Origin: Dallia pectoralis
Lineage: Eukaryota > Chordata > Actinopteri > Esociformes > Umbridae
Assembly (NCBI GenBank): GCA_029465975.1
Contig: CM055747.1
Span: forward strand, 4,780,069-4,844,068
Length of the DNA: 64,000 nt
Reading direction: 5' to 3'
Part shown: positions 9,288-21,475 of the stretch, one piece after another
How positions within the stretch are numbered: the first letter of the stretch is position 1
Layout of the letters: each line of letters starts with the position of its first letter
Position numbers and translations under genes: made by a program
The notes under the pieces: model-generated
Databases searched by the model: none
What the model was told of the DNA's origin: nothing
What the model saw: the letters and a program-made list of their open reading frames with translations, nothing else

Positions 9288-11469
9288 TTTTAACTTCACA
9301 AATACACTTTTTCTCCGCATGTTTCAAATGTGGCTCCTTTTTCTAAGCCAGAAAACAATACATTCACTCTGAGCATCTGCAGAGTGAGTGTAATATCCGT
9401 GCCATGTTACAACAGTCCCTGGTTTCCTACATTCAACATGTCATCGGACTACACTGACAAACCTCATTTGGTGGTGATCCGAACTTGACAGTGGAGCGTG
9501 GATGACCTCTAGTGGTCAAGACCAAGTAGCACGGGTCTGTCTGTTACGTGTCCTGAATGCACACGTATTTTGGTATTAAATGTCATTGGCAGTTATTGTT
9601 GTTGCTTTTCTCAATTATATAGAAAGCCAAGTTCTCCATGAAGTCCTATTTTGTAAGTTCACATGCTATTAGTAAACAGACTAACAGACTAATTACAAGT
9701 AATATTGGATGCGTTAAGAAAGTTCTTAACTTTTACAAAAAAATAGCTTATTTTAGTCCACAATGACAAAACCACGGTATGTGCAGCAGCATAGAAAATC
9801 ATAAGACTCATTATAATTAATAAAACACCAGTTATAATGATTATGCTAACAAACTAATTTGGTCTAGAACTGTTAACAACATTAATAGAATAAGAACTCC
9901 AGTCTCTACTTATTGTTCAGTGTCAACTATAGTTTCTTTAATATAATAAATATTAACCGTTCCTTTACCTTAAGACATCATTGACTACACCAGAACTGAA
10001 AATCTATTGTGTGGTACTTAGTGGAAGGGCAAATATTTTACAGTGGCCATGATTAGCAATTCAAAGGACAGACTGATTACAACAACAAAAAAACATTGCA
10101 TTTTTTATATCGACAAGTTGCTGACTTGATCGATGTGGTGGAAGGCAGCCATGTGTTATCAATGACAATCCCTGGATCCAGCCTGATTGTCACGAAGCCA
10201 CAACATGAGGGCCGCCTCTCTGACTTCAATGACAACCACTCTCACCCACCGTTTACAATCCAACAATCCACATGATGGTCACTAATGACGACGGACTGAA
10301 ACCAATTGGAACGTCAAACAGACAATGGTTGTCATAGGGATTGCATTTAAATTACATTTAAATTTAGTCAACTCCAAAGGTACATTTTAAGTTTTCTTTC
10401 TCATCCTAGATTGAAAAGATTGGAATTTGAGTAAACTTCTTGCGTTGACGGAACCAGTTTACATAGTAGTAAGCGTGACCAACACAAGGACACACACACA
10501 AAAAGAAACTGACCCACTGTTTAGGATAGGCCCATTCTAAAAATACTAGCACAATCTCACTCAGTCAAAGCGCCTAAAAGGGCAATATGCAGTCACGGCC
10601 CAACCTCTCTGGACAGGGCCGGCCCGCCGCATAGGCGGTATAGGCAAATACTAGGGGCGTCGTTCATCCATAGGGGCGCCAAACAAGTACAAAAAAAGCA
10701 CATATTGCCTGCGTTGCAAGGGGGCACCAGCTAAAATCTTTCTCAGGTCACCATATTGGCCAGAGCCGGCCCTGCATCTGCATCCCGATTTGTCCCCTAT
10801 TCCCTGAATAGAAGAAATTAGGACCCTGTCTCAGAACAGCTGCTGGCTTACCACAGTAATATCTAATTTTCCATGACGAAGCATTTCTTTTCTCGCATAA
10901 TATCAGCAAGCATAGAGGCCAAACAGGTCAAACTGATTTCAAAAACTGGACTTTTTTTATTTATTTTATTCAAATTGTAAATACGCTAGCCTTAACTGTG
11001 TAGAGGAACTTTTCCAAAAATGTTTCCGAACATTGTTAACACCAAAAGTTCATGTAATTTATTTTGAGATGTTATGCTACACAGCGCGCCACAAGGGATC
11101 GATATGAAAACATTTCATAGAGTTAAAAAAATATAAATTATAATTTTTTTGTCCATAGTTACGTTCTCGTGCGTGGTCAATATGGTGCTCAAACGTCCAA
11201 TTCGAGAAGCCGGACGAAGGATGGAGCTAACGCGGCCTTTTCATTGGTCGAGACAAGCGGAACAGAACACCGTTTACGTAATACGTGCGCGCTCCTCATG
11301 AATATCACGAGAACGGAGCCCCGGGCGGGGAAGCGAAGGACGAGCGAACGAACGGAAGGAGGAACCATTCAGATAATAGAACCACAATGGGGCAGTCAAA
11401 CATGTATTTAGGCTTCGGAATGTTGTTAATTATCGTCCGGCGGTGACAGTGACCTTGGGCTGTTTTGCA
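9288..11469. other. Intergenic, no gene seen
   Basis: Between the 7SL array and slc25a35 I see no coding exon. Most of it is A/T-rich single-copy-looking DNA, with one short inverted-repeat element at 10614-10774. From about 11160 it becomes CpG-richer, which fits the promoter and a 5' untranslated exon of slc25a35. Confidence 0.6.
10614..10774. mobile_element. Short non-autonomous DNA element with CAGGGCCGGC termini
   Basis: The ends CAGGGCCGGC and GCCGGCCCTG are inverted repeats around about 140 bp that includes TAGGGGCGCCAAACAAG. This looks like a hAT-style miniature element common in fish. The flanking 8 bp are similar but not identical, so the target-site duplication is uncertain. Confidence 0.5.
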
Positions 11470-11525
11470 GGGAAACCTCTATGTTTTTCATTCAACTTGA
11501 TTAAGGTCGATGCCACTTATCGGTC

Positions 11526-14500
11526 ATGGATTTTATTTTGAGTGGTACCGCTGCGTGTGGCGCCTGCCTGTTCACCAACCCCCTGGAAGTGGTCAAAACG
11601 CGGATGCAATTGCAGGGAGAGCTCAAAAACCGGGGCACCTACCAGATCTACTACCGCAACGTTTTTCATGCCTTTTACACCATCGGCAAGGTGGACGGAC
11701 TCGCTGGCTTACAGAAGGGCTTGGTGCCTGGACTTTTCTATCAGTTTTTTATGAATGGAGTGAGGCTTGGGTCCTTCTCAATCATCGAGTCATCTGGGTA
11801 CAGTCACACGGATGGAAGGGTTAGTGCGGCCAAGACAGCAGTAGCAGGTGCTGCAGCTGGAGTGGTGGGAGCGGTGATGGGAAGTCCCATCTACCTGGTG
11901 AGTATAGGCTACTGGGAACGTCATGCCCCATAGATTATCATATTTATTGTCATGGATTATCGTATTATCATATAGCCTGCGATCTCATGCAGATTATAAA
12001 AGCATCCACAACTGTCTGAGCCCACGTACTCGGGAAGATGAACAACGGCCTTAACACACTTGTTGTTTACATTACACAGGTGAAGACTCACCTGCAGAGT
12101 CAGGCTGCTTCATCTATAGCCGTTGGACATCAGTATCAACATCAAGTAAGGTCACATATTAGTCATATATTGTGACTGCTATACTCACCCAGTACCTTCA
12201 TTTCTAGCTCTCCGTCTCTCGACCTTGATCTCCCCAGGCTGGCTATCTGTAAAAGCCCCAGAAGATATAATCTGATGTAAAAAAGGAATTTATAAAAGAA
12301 ACACGTGACTCATATTCCCCGTGCATCGGCCCTTCCATCGACCGCCTCCGCATCACACATTTAATCCCTTTTCTCCCCAACCCTCCACTCCCAAGGGTAT
12401 GTTCCACGCTCTGGCAGCGATCCAAAAGCAGCATGGTATTCTGGGCCTGTGGAGGGGTTCAAGTGCAGCCGTACCCAGGGTCAGTGTTGGGTCATCGGCA
12501 CAACTATACTCCTACGCTGCGTCCAAGGAACTGGTCACCGATTTACAGGTTGGTTGATGTCTCTTCGTGGCCTGTGACTGTTCACGTGACACAAATAGCT
12601 GGCGTGCGCACGTGTTTGTTGTCGGTGCCCAAGATTAATGTGTTAGGTCGTAGTCGGAAAATAGGGTCAACGACAACGTCTACTAGACCAAATGGGGGGG
12701 GAGCCAAGACAATTACAGACATGTGAAAAGTAAGTACACCTCACGGAAAGGGGTATTTTTTGTTTGACATACGGATATTTGAGCTAAATACCAGCCACAG
12801 ACATTGATGAAGGTCACCCAATTTGACAAATCACACAGCCATTTCCAAGCAATTACAACAGTACTTCATTGTCCAACCAAATTCATCCCAAGTGTGGAGT
12901 GAAAGATGCTCATTGAACCCTCTAAGAATGTGCGTACAGAGGGGGAAAAAGAGGCATTCCACAAGCAATGTCGTAGTATGCAAGTGTGCGTTAGTTTTGA
13001 TGAATACAATACTGCAAAGTGTAATCTTTCATTTTAATTTGTTAACCTAAGTTAAATATATATGTCACTAGTTTTGAAGTAAGGATTAAATATCCGTATG
13101 TCAGATATGACAAAAAAACAATATTAAAAAGAAAAAAACTTTCCAGGGTGTGTACTTATGCAGAAACACATTCTGAGACTTGAATCGACATATTATCTCA
13201 GTTGACCAATTCCATTGTTAGTCACCTGGCGAACCAACGTCTTTGTTCAGGCTAAATGCCTTCATCGAATTACCTCCAATGCAATTTCAAGACTTCAAAA
13301 TAATTTACAGGACTGGTTTCAGAAACCAATGGGTTCTGCCACAATTATTGGCACACCTTAATGTAATTCTTTGCGTAAACATCCGGTTAAAGAGTGCCAG
13401 AGAACAGAATAATTTATACATTTACAGATGACACATCACCTGGTGTCTGTAAACACTAGTTTATAATTAAATTGTATAGTTGCTGATAACGCAGTTGTAG
13501 TCATGAAACCAGCATAACCAGCTTTATAAGACAAAGGGGCTTGACGAATAGAGATTTTCCAGTGTAATGGGACACTTGTAAGTGCTTGTTGGGAAGCCTG
13601 CTTTAAGCTTACTTACCTGTATTTCCCTCCCACCACCCAGGTGTTCTCAGAAGGCAGTTGGCTGGTGGCTCTGAGTGCAGGTATGATCAGTAGCGTTGTG
13701 GTGGTGGCGGCCATGACACCTTTTGATGTGATCAGCACACGCCTCTACAACCAGCCTGTCAGTCATACAGGAAAGGTCAGTAGGTCACCTCACATGTTCC
13801 CTCCTACATGGCATATTGGCCATGTGAACATCAATGTCTTGGGCTCTGTGATCACAAGCGTGTTGTGCACTCACTGTTGTTCTGAGGCTCTGTGATCACA
13901 AGCGTGTTGTGCACTCACTTGTTTTAAGGCTCTGTGATCACAAGCGTGTTGTGCACTCACTGTTGTTCTGAGGCTCTGTGATCACAAGCGTATTGTGCAC
14001 TCACTGTTGTTCTGAGGCTCTGTGATCACAAGCGTGTTGTGCACTCACTTGTTTTAAGGCTCTGTGATCACAAGCGTGTTGTGCACTCACTGTTGTTCTG
14101 AGGCTCTGTGATCACAAGCGTGTTGTGCACTCACTTGTTTTAAGGCTCTGTGATCACAAGCGTATTGTGCACTCACTGTTGTTCTGAGGCTCTGTGATCA
14201 CAAGCGTATTGTGCACTCACTGTTGTTCTGAGGCTCTGTGATCACAAGCGTATTGTGCACTCACTGTTGTTCTGAGGCTCTGTGATCACAAGCGTATTGT
14301 GCACTCACTGTTGTTCTGAGGCTCTGTGATCACAAGCGTATTGTGCACTCACTGTTGTTCTGAGGCTCTGTGATCACAAGCGTGTTGTGCACTCACTGTT
14401 GTTCTGAGGCTCTGTGATCACAAGCGTGTTGTGCACTCACTTGTTTTAAGGCTCTGTGATCACAAGCGTGTTGTGCACTCACTGTTGTTCTGAGGCTCTG

Positions 14501-15011
14501 TGATCACAAGCGTGTTGTGCACTCACTGTTTTTCTGGGGCTCTGTGATCACAAGCGTGTTGTGCACTCACTTGTTTTAAGGCTCTGTGATCACAAGCGGG
14601 TTGTGCACTCACTTGTTTTAAGGCTCTGTGATCACAAGCGTGTTGTGCACTCACAGTTGCTTTAAGCAGCCAGTCCTGTCGGATTGGTGTGGTGATCAGG
14701 AGAACTCACGTTCTTTACATTTTCAAATCCGAAAAACATTCCTGCGTCATTAGAAGACTGGTGAAAGCGACGCAAAGTCAGTATTAATTACACCATGTAT
14801 CAAATTACAAACGATTAACCAGATATTGTGTTATTTTCAGGGCGAGCTCTATAGTGGACTCGGAGATTGCTTCGCAAAGACACTCAGGAAAGAGGGTGTG
14901 ACTGGGCTGTACAAGGGCCTGGGTGCTTCCTATTTCCGGCTGGGGCCGCATACTATTCTGTCTCTACTGTTCTGGGACGAATTGAGAAAGCTCTGGCAAA
15001 AGCACAGATAG
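11526..15011 (+). CDS. slc25a35: Mitochondrial solute carrier family 25 member 35 (34/35 group)
   Basis: Five coding exons join in frame: 11526-11897, 12080-12145, 12396-12548, 13641-13775, 14841-15011 (298 aa; the human protein is about 300). All introns are GT-AG. It belongs to the six-helix inner-membrane carriers. Carrier signatures are seen in each third: NPLEVVKTR near residue 18, SPIYLVKTHLQ across the exon 1/2 join, and TPFDVISTRLY in exon 4; SYFRLGPHTIL is near the C-terminus. The transported substrate of SLC25A34/35 is not established. The N-terminal half is closer to SLC25A35, while exon 4 also resembles SLC25A34; the adjacent rangrf supports SLC25A35. TTTTGCAG at 11463-11470 may be the acceptor of a 5' UTR intron. 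An upstream ATG at 11510 is out of frame and overlaps the start. Confidence 0.93.
12730..13160. mobile_element. Miniature inverted-repeat transposon in slc25a35 intron 3
   Basis: AAGTACACCTCACGGAAAGG and GACATACGGATATTT at the left end are mirrored at the right end by ATATCCGTATGTC and TTCCAGGGTGTGTACTT. The inverted ends span about 50-70 bp each, and the roughly 430 bp element has no usable ORF. This is a Tc1/mariner-like MITE by shape. Confidence 0.6.
13842..14667 (+). repeat. Minisatellite in slc25a35 intron 4, 44/42 bp unit, 19 copies
   Basis: The core GGCTCTGTGATCACAAGCG occurs 19 times. Two unit forms alternate irregularly: a 44 bp form ending ACTGTTGTTCTGA and a 42 bp form ending ACTTGTTTTAA. 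A further G/A variant (GCGTGTTG or GCGTATTG) clusters in the middle. The array starts about 65 bp after the exon 4 donor. Confidence 0.95.
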
Positions 15012-18000
15012 CAGCTGGTAGCCCAGGTAAAAACGTGGCCAGAATGAGGCAAGACTCAGACCATTTCTGAAGCTTTTCACGTCATCAAGAACATTTTCCT
15101 CAGGGAGGAGACCAACACTACTGCAGGTTTCATTGAAATGGACACATTACATTTTTGAAAAAAGTCCCCTTATTTCACATTCATTATATTAACGTCATAA
15201 CATATTAATTTACATTATACACATGTGTTTGGGGCAACTTTAGCTCATGTTGGCGCGGCTCCACCAGTATCGGTGCAGAAGAGTCAGTGATTGTTTTCTT
15301 AGACAGCTCTCCAAGAATTATGTCGATATACACCACTCGCCTAATATGCAGCTGGGATAGCTTTTTACTGCCAATAATCCTTAAAATACTTCCAAAATGG
15401 TCTGAATATAAATAAACAAGCGACTACATTTTTAACTATACAGTTTAACTGACTTGTGTGTTGTACGTGTAGAAAAAGTGGATTTTGCCCAACGCCCACT
15501 TTCAAATACAATACATACAGTTATGTGAAAAAGAAAGTGGCTTGAAGCAGGCAACTGTGAAGCCGTCTCAAACCATAATGCCATGCTGCCATTTTGTACA
15601 GTTTGTCTGTGGTTCTTCTGTTTAACAGGATTTTTTTTTAATCTTTCACATCTTCTCGACCTTTGACTCATCTGTCCAGAGCACACTGTTTTGGTGTTTA
15701 TCCAGCTGTTGTCTGTCACAGGTCAGCCATGTCTCCACGATCAGCCATAACATTATGACAGGTGAAGTGAATAACACTGATAATCTCGTTATCTCGCCAC
15801 CTGTCAGTGGGTGGAATATATATTAGGCAGCAAGCTCAAACTGCTGACCCCTGTCCAATGCCCTAAAAGCGCCTACAATAGGCAGATGAGCATCAGAACT
15901 GGACCACAGAGAAATGGAAGATACCTGGAGAACACATGGCACCAAGATGCACTATGGGAAGAAGGCAAGCCGGCGGAGGCGGTGTGATGCTTCGGGCAAT
16001 GTTCTGCTGGGAAACCTTGGGTTCTGCCATTCATTCATGTGGATGTTACTTTGACACGTACCACCTTCTTAAGCATTGTTGCAGGCCATGTGCATGCATC
16101 CATGAAAACGGTATTCCCTGATGGCTCGACGGGTCAGGACTGTTTTGGCAGCAAACCAAATATAAGCAAAAGTCATAATGCAATGGCTGATTGGTGTACA
16201 TACTTATTTTAGAGCAGAGGCAATTCAATTAGGTAACCTTCAATGAATGTGGGTAGAAATTGCCTTTTATATCAACAAATATTTTTTAAAGGGCTTTATA
16301 ATCAGTTGTCATCTAAATTTTGTCTTTACACCAATGACTCACTTGCAATGTAGGACTTAGGGTCAGATAGATGATAATGTGACCTTTTCGAATCAAAAAA
16401 AGAACTATCGGAGATTGAAAGTGTGGTACGGTTTGGTGTGACTGCTGTACAGCAAACTAGAACAGCCGACTTAGTGGGATATTAACTTAGGTCACTCATT
16501 AAGGCAGTGTTCAGCCCATACTGACAGTGAAGTGATTTAATGAGTGCATAGCTCTGTTCCAGTACAAACAAATGTCCCTCAGGAATTTGGAGATAAAATG
16601 GAGATACCAAAAGTAGCGGAGGAGTTAACGTTTGCCTGTCTGAAATGTTTGCAAAGGAACACGGATATTTATTAAACACGCCAAGGAGAATACGATGTGC
16701 TAGACTATGTCTGAACATATAGATCGATAATGTCTTCACGTTGAATGTTGCAACACCAACTGACACTCAATCATATCAACTTTTTTAATAAGATAATAAT
16801 TGATCAATTTCAATGAATGTGTTCACCAATTATAACCAAATATCGGCGATTATTGAACTTGAGCTGCCTGTAGACAGAAGCATTTTGCCGATAGCTGGTG
16901 GCTGTCTGAGTGCTCTCATACTAACTTGTTACTGGCCTCTATGGTGTCAATAAAACACTCATATGCTGCTGTTAAAGTTTCAGTGGGACAACTGATGCAT
17001 CAGATAAAATAAGAAAGATGAGTCCCAGTAGCTTAGTCGTTATTGTTTTGAAGAATGACAAGAAGAGGTGTTCCCTCAAGCTACTGAATTAACTTCTTAT
17101 TAACTTACATTGAATCTTAAAACGTGGTCACTTAGCAATGTCTTCGACTTCCATAAAAGACGTTCATGAATTGAGTGTGAATAGGAAACAATCAAATAAA
17201 TAAATAAACTACTGTTACTGAATTGGAATCATTTGTGATGTTAGAATGTTTTTGTTTAAATTTTTTAAAAATATACGTTTTGGCAAAGCCTACTCCAAGA
17301 GCTTTCAATGTGAAAGCTATCCACTGATCTTAAAGATAATAGGTCTAATCAGTTAATTGCATTTTTGATCAGGTACTACATTTGAGGAGCCGTGTTCAAA
17401 TCAACTTACTGTTTTTAGATTGACTTTAAATAAAAAAATCACATTTCTCTTTGATTCTAGATCTGTTCAGTGAGTGACACACAAGACTTTGCAATACATG
17501 AATCCCAGCTTAGTTTAATTATTGTTGTGTTGTACAACTGATAACATTCAATTTCCAATCACACATTTGCAACGCCCCAATGACATTAAATAGAAGCTGG
17601 GACATTCAGTGGATCTAAATATATAGATCCTTTAGAGTGGGTCTACCGATTGACATTGCAACGAAAAACTAAATCTATAAACAATTTTGCACCTGAACAT
17701 ATTTTATGATGGAAAGTGTGCTTGGTTTATTCCACTTGCCTTACTGTAAATTTGCTTTGTAAATGTATAGCTTACCGCTAACATCGAATAATACAGTAAA
17801 TTGAAAATCTAACTAAAGCGAACAGAATAAAGCCTGAAATAATTCTGATATTATCGTTTTTTCTGTTTTGAATCAACTAGCAAACAATTCACTTTGATAT
17901 GCTTTACATTATGGTTCCACGGTCACAGGTACAGGCACCGGAAATACATTTATGATAATTTTCCATGTATTCAATTACTTTGAGAAAGCACAAGTAAAAA

Positions 18001-18444
18001 GACCACGTGATTACATGGTAAATGTTCACCAGCTGAGGAAGTTTCTAATCAAGACTCTGGCAAGGTGAGCGATGAACTCACTTTACCTGGTACTTAATTA
18101 GGAACGTACCTAAACTGGCGAACACAGCAAAGTAATTTTCCTTTGTAATTTTTTACACATCAGCTCATAAGATTAAGTAATTGCTCCAACATTGTACATA
18201 AATCTTCAACAAAGTTGATAAAATGTAGGTAAACAAATCACGTCACAAAGTACAATTTAAGTGCTATCTTGATCTTTTAATGGGACCATTTCCTAACGGG
18301 TTTTGCAGTCAGTCAACGCTTTAAGTTTCCAGTAATTTTCTGTGAAGCCATATACATCGACTCAGATTCCATCCTTTTGGTCTTTGGGAGTACGAACTTA
18401 AGAGAGTGAACACCCATTGTCTGTGGACGGTCTGCCGCGGGCTT
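15012..18444. other. Intergenic between slc25a35 and rangrf
   Basis: Holds the 3' ends of two converging genes and the Tc1-like remnant at 15731-16205. Otherwise A/T-rich with no coding signal that I can support. A possible slc25a35 poly(A) signal, AATAAA, lies near 15410. Confidence 0.5.
15731..16205 (+). mobile_element. Internally deleted Tc1-like transposon
   Basis: The left terminus CGATCAGCCATAACATTATG and the right terminus CATAATGCAATGGCTGATTG are inverted repeats. Inside are joined pieces of a Tc1-type transposase gene: GACAGGTGAAGTGAATAAC near the left end, then stretches such as ATCAGAACTGGACCACAGAG and GGAAACCTTGGGTTCTGCC, with large deletions between them. It lies between slc25a35 and rangrf and cannot encode a working enzyme. 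Confidence 0.75.
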
Positions 18445-21400
18445 CTACCCGAACACTCCTGGGTCATGTAGCGTGACAGACTTCAGTAAGCACTGGAAGT
18501 TGTTTAGTGTCCATGGCTCTGTGCCCACCTGCTGGTCTCCTCCCAACCCCACGGCACTGCTGCTGTTCAGGCTTGGAAGAAAGAGAAGAGGCTCATGAAA
18601 CACGGGTCAAAACCGGCGTAGCACTGTGCTCATATCACCCCGATACACTGAACAAAAATAGAAATGCAACATATAAAGTTTCAAGACATGAAAGAAAATG
18701 TTCCATGTCCAATCAAACTCTAGAATCTCAAAGATTCTGTTAATTAGCATTTCTCCTTTGCCAAACTAATCCTTCCGTCTGAGAGTTTATGCATATTAAC
18801 AAGATGATTAAAAAGCATGTTCACAAATACAGACGAACCTTGTGCTGAGGACAATAAAGCACATATATTATGTTCAACGTTCTCCCACGCCACAATTCCA
18901 CAGATGCCTCCATTACAAGGAATGTCAAATTGGCATGCGGACTACAGGAATATCCAACTGCTATTGACAGAGAATTTCATGTTCATTTCTCTGCCATCAG
19001 CCACCTTTTTCAGCTCCAAATGTCATAATCCGTCTCAGGAAAACTCAACTAGGGTTGGGTACCACTTGCATTTTAACCGATACCGGTACCTTTTTTCGGT
19101 ACTTGTGTAATTAAACTTAAAATGTCAAAAATTCGCAAATGTAATATTGTTATTTATATAGAACACGTTAAGACATTTTTTTTCAACTGTATAAACATTA
19201 ACTTTTATTTAAACTTGGGTCCGCTTTCGGCTCGTTATTGTCCTGACTCTGTTGGTGTTAAACATTGAACAAGCTACAGGGGTGAGGTAATCTTGCTCTT
19301 GTATTCTATCTCTCCTCTCTCACCCAGATGCGCTCTCAGGTACCAAAAGTTTGCGCCGATTGATTTGCAGGAAACGTGCGCTCTTCACAGAGGAACCGAT
19401 TATTCCCAAGTCTCAACAGTTGAGCGCAGTAACTCATTCGAAATGTAAAAAGCTTTGGTTTATATTTTTTGTTTAATCATAAAACGCAAATACTGACTAT
19501 ATGGAATTGTATGTATATATGTAAATACAAATATACAAAACGTAATGTCTGATTTCATTAACTTGCCAGTTATTTGGCTCCAGCAGTCAGTCTAAGACAC
19601 GCAGTAGTCTGTTAGGGACAACGTTACAAAGGTAGAGGCCGGTTTGGGATATCCAACTTCACCTTATACTGAGAGGGTCGTTGAAGGTCACTAGGACATC
19701 CGTAGAGAACTGTGGCAGTCGGAACAGGCCCAGGTAAATGGTCACTGTATTTTTAGCCTGGAGAAAGGAGTGCAACACATTCAGTTAGTTTGCTGAGATT
19801 TTGTTGAGAACGGCCCATTGACAGTCTTGTTGTTTTGTAGATAGCAGTTTAACCGTCAGTCTAAATGTCCGGGGAAACACTCTGAGACACTGTATACACT
19901 GTAGTTACTAATAGTATTTACAGTGCTAGTATCTAGGGCCACTGGCACATTTTACTTTTAAACACTCACACTGTTGACATTAACCGTGTAGTCCTTTCTG
20001 TGCTGCTACTCCAGATACTAAACCAGTCTAAATAAGGACACTTGTATTGCCTCTTCATTATATTGCTTCAGACTGACTTAGTTAAACCTACCCATTGGTA
20101 TCCAAGTTTCACCATTATTTAAAAGTTCTCAATTAGCATTATTTTTCAACGCAGTATTTTTCTAGTTCATGAGTAGCAATTTATATTAATGCTTATTAGA
20201 AATAAAATATTCAACACATTACTATGCTTGGCGCTTGACAGGCATTTTTCTGTGGAGAATCTTTGAGATGAAAAACTGCTTATCTTTTGTGGAATGTGTG
20301 CTTTAGACTGCACTACTGTTCCTACAAAGCGTTTTGGCATTAGCACGTTGGGAGGCTGCATACATGTTAGTCAGACTCATATATTATAAGAACAGTTTCA
20401 ACTGACAGACATACTTCCTCGTTGAACTTGGCCACACACTGGGTTCCAGTGAGCAGCCAGGCCGAGCTGCATTCCTCCAGGGAGAGTTGTGACTTTGGCA
20501 GAGCCACCACAGTCCTGACCTCGGACGTCCCTGGGTCGGATGCCTTGTTGCTCCCTGCTACATCCTCGAAATGGTATCTACCGGTCAAAAGGTGAGGAGG
20601 TTGACAAATGTTGACGGGAGCAATGACCACACAGGCTGCGTTCTGTAAAGGAAAACTAGACGAGGCAGTGCTAACCCCAACCCTGGAGGGTAACCCAAAT
20701 CTTAACCCTTAAATAGACACAGCACACTACTCTTGACTAAGGCCATATGAATAATGGTCAAAATTATTGTGCACTGGGAACAAGAAAATACATAACCTGG
20801 ACATATTTTAAGTGCAGTACCAGTAACACATTATTATGTAAGATGTGCAAGATATGGAGCCATATAATGTTTAGGGTAAATACCTGGCAGCGTCTTCATT
20901 TTGGACATTGCTCTGAAACTCCAGTAGTTCCACAATGATGCTCTGATCGGTGTGGCAGTGGGCAAAAACCTCCTGGTTGTCTGGAATCTCCCTTAGCTCA
21001 CTGCCCATATGCCATGGATGGAGGGAGCGAGAGATGGAGAGAATGGGCAAAGATATATATTTTTCATGTATTTTTTATAATGAAAAGCATAACTGCATGA
21101 ACACACACAATTAATAATCACAAAAATGATAACTCACAAATACAAAAGGTATCTGGCGAGCGTCAACAACGTGCAGAATCATTACTTATGAAGAAGTAAC
21201 TGTTAACTTTTCTAAAGATCTCATAGTTTACTAATGGCATGCGAATTAACATGGCACGTGCGGGATGAGCGCGTGTCATAATGCTGGTACGCATGACGTG
21301 TAACATGAACTCGTGCGGGACGAGCACGTGCAACTGTCACAAAACGGACTGGAGACCAGACGGGATGAGACGAGATGTTTAGTTAGCTAGCTCACCTGAT

Positions 21401-21475
21401 ATCCTTTGCACTGTGAGGAATGGTGGCTGACAGGGCTCCTCCAAATAGCGGACGACCGATTGCGCCGGCCTGCAT
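18445..21475 (-). CDS. rangrf: RAN guanine nucleotide release factor (MOG1)
   Basis: Five exons on the minus strand close in frame: 21475-21396, 21000-20884, 20577-20415, 19757-19663, 18571-18445 (193 aa; human about 186). MOG1 binds Ran and promotes nucleotide release; in mammals it also aids surface delivery of the cardiac sodium channel. Family hallmarks are RPLFGGALSATIP at the N-terminus, IPDNQEVFAHCHTDQSIIVE in exon 2, RYHFEDV across exons 2/3, LGLFRLPQFSTDVLVTFNDP in exon 4 and PWTLNNFQCLLKSVTLHDP near the C-terminus. All introns are GT-AG. If the exon 4 donor at 19661-19662 is not used, translation stops at TGA after 152 aa, giving a shorter form without the last exon. It converges with slc25a35, as I recall it does on human 17p13.1. 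Confidence 0.93.
18646..19045 (+). mobile_element. Decayed salmonid-type Tc1-like element in rangrf intron 4
   Basis: CACTGAACAAAAATAGAAA at the left end, then TTAGCATTTCTCCTTTGCC, CTTGTGCTGAGGACAATAAA and ACAATTCCACAGATGCCTC in this order. These resemble a very common salmonid DNA transposon. Many small changes show that it is old. Confidence 0.6.
19048..19430. mobile_element. Possible hAT-like non-autonomous element
   Basis: Begins near TAGGGTTGGGTACCACTT with ACCGATACCGGTACC, a start often seen in fish hAT-type elements. I could not identify the other end with confidence, so the right limit is a guess. Confidence 0.3.

Noticed and set aside
1..9320. Repeated open frames of 60-119 codons on both strands across positions 68-9320
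   Set aside because: They lie inside the 7SL gene and spacer repeats, break at single-base differences between copies, and use non-ATG starts. The RNA explains the conservation.
13842..14667. CRISPR array
   Set aside because: Regular repeats, but there are no unique spacers, and the setting is a vertebrate intron. It is a minisatellite; the same applies to those in supt6h.
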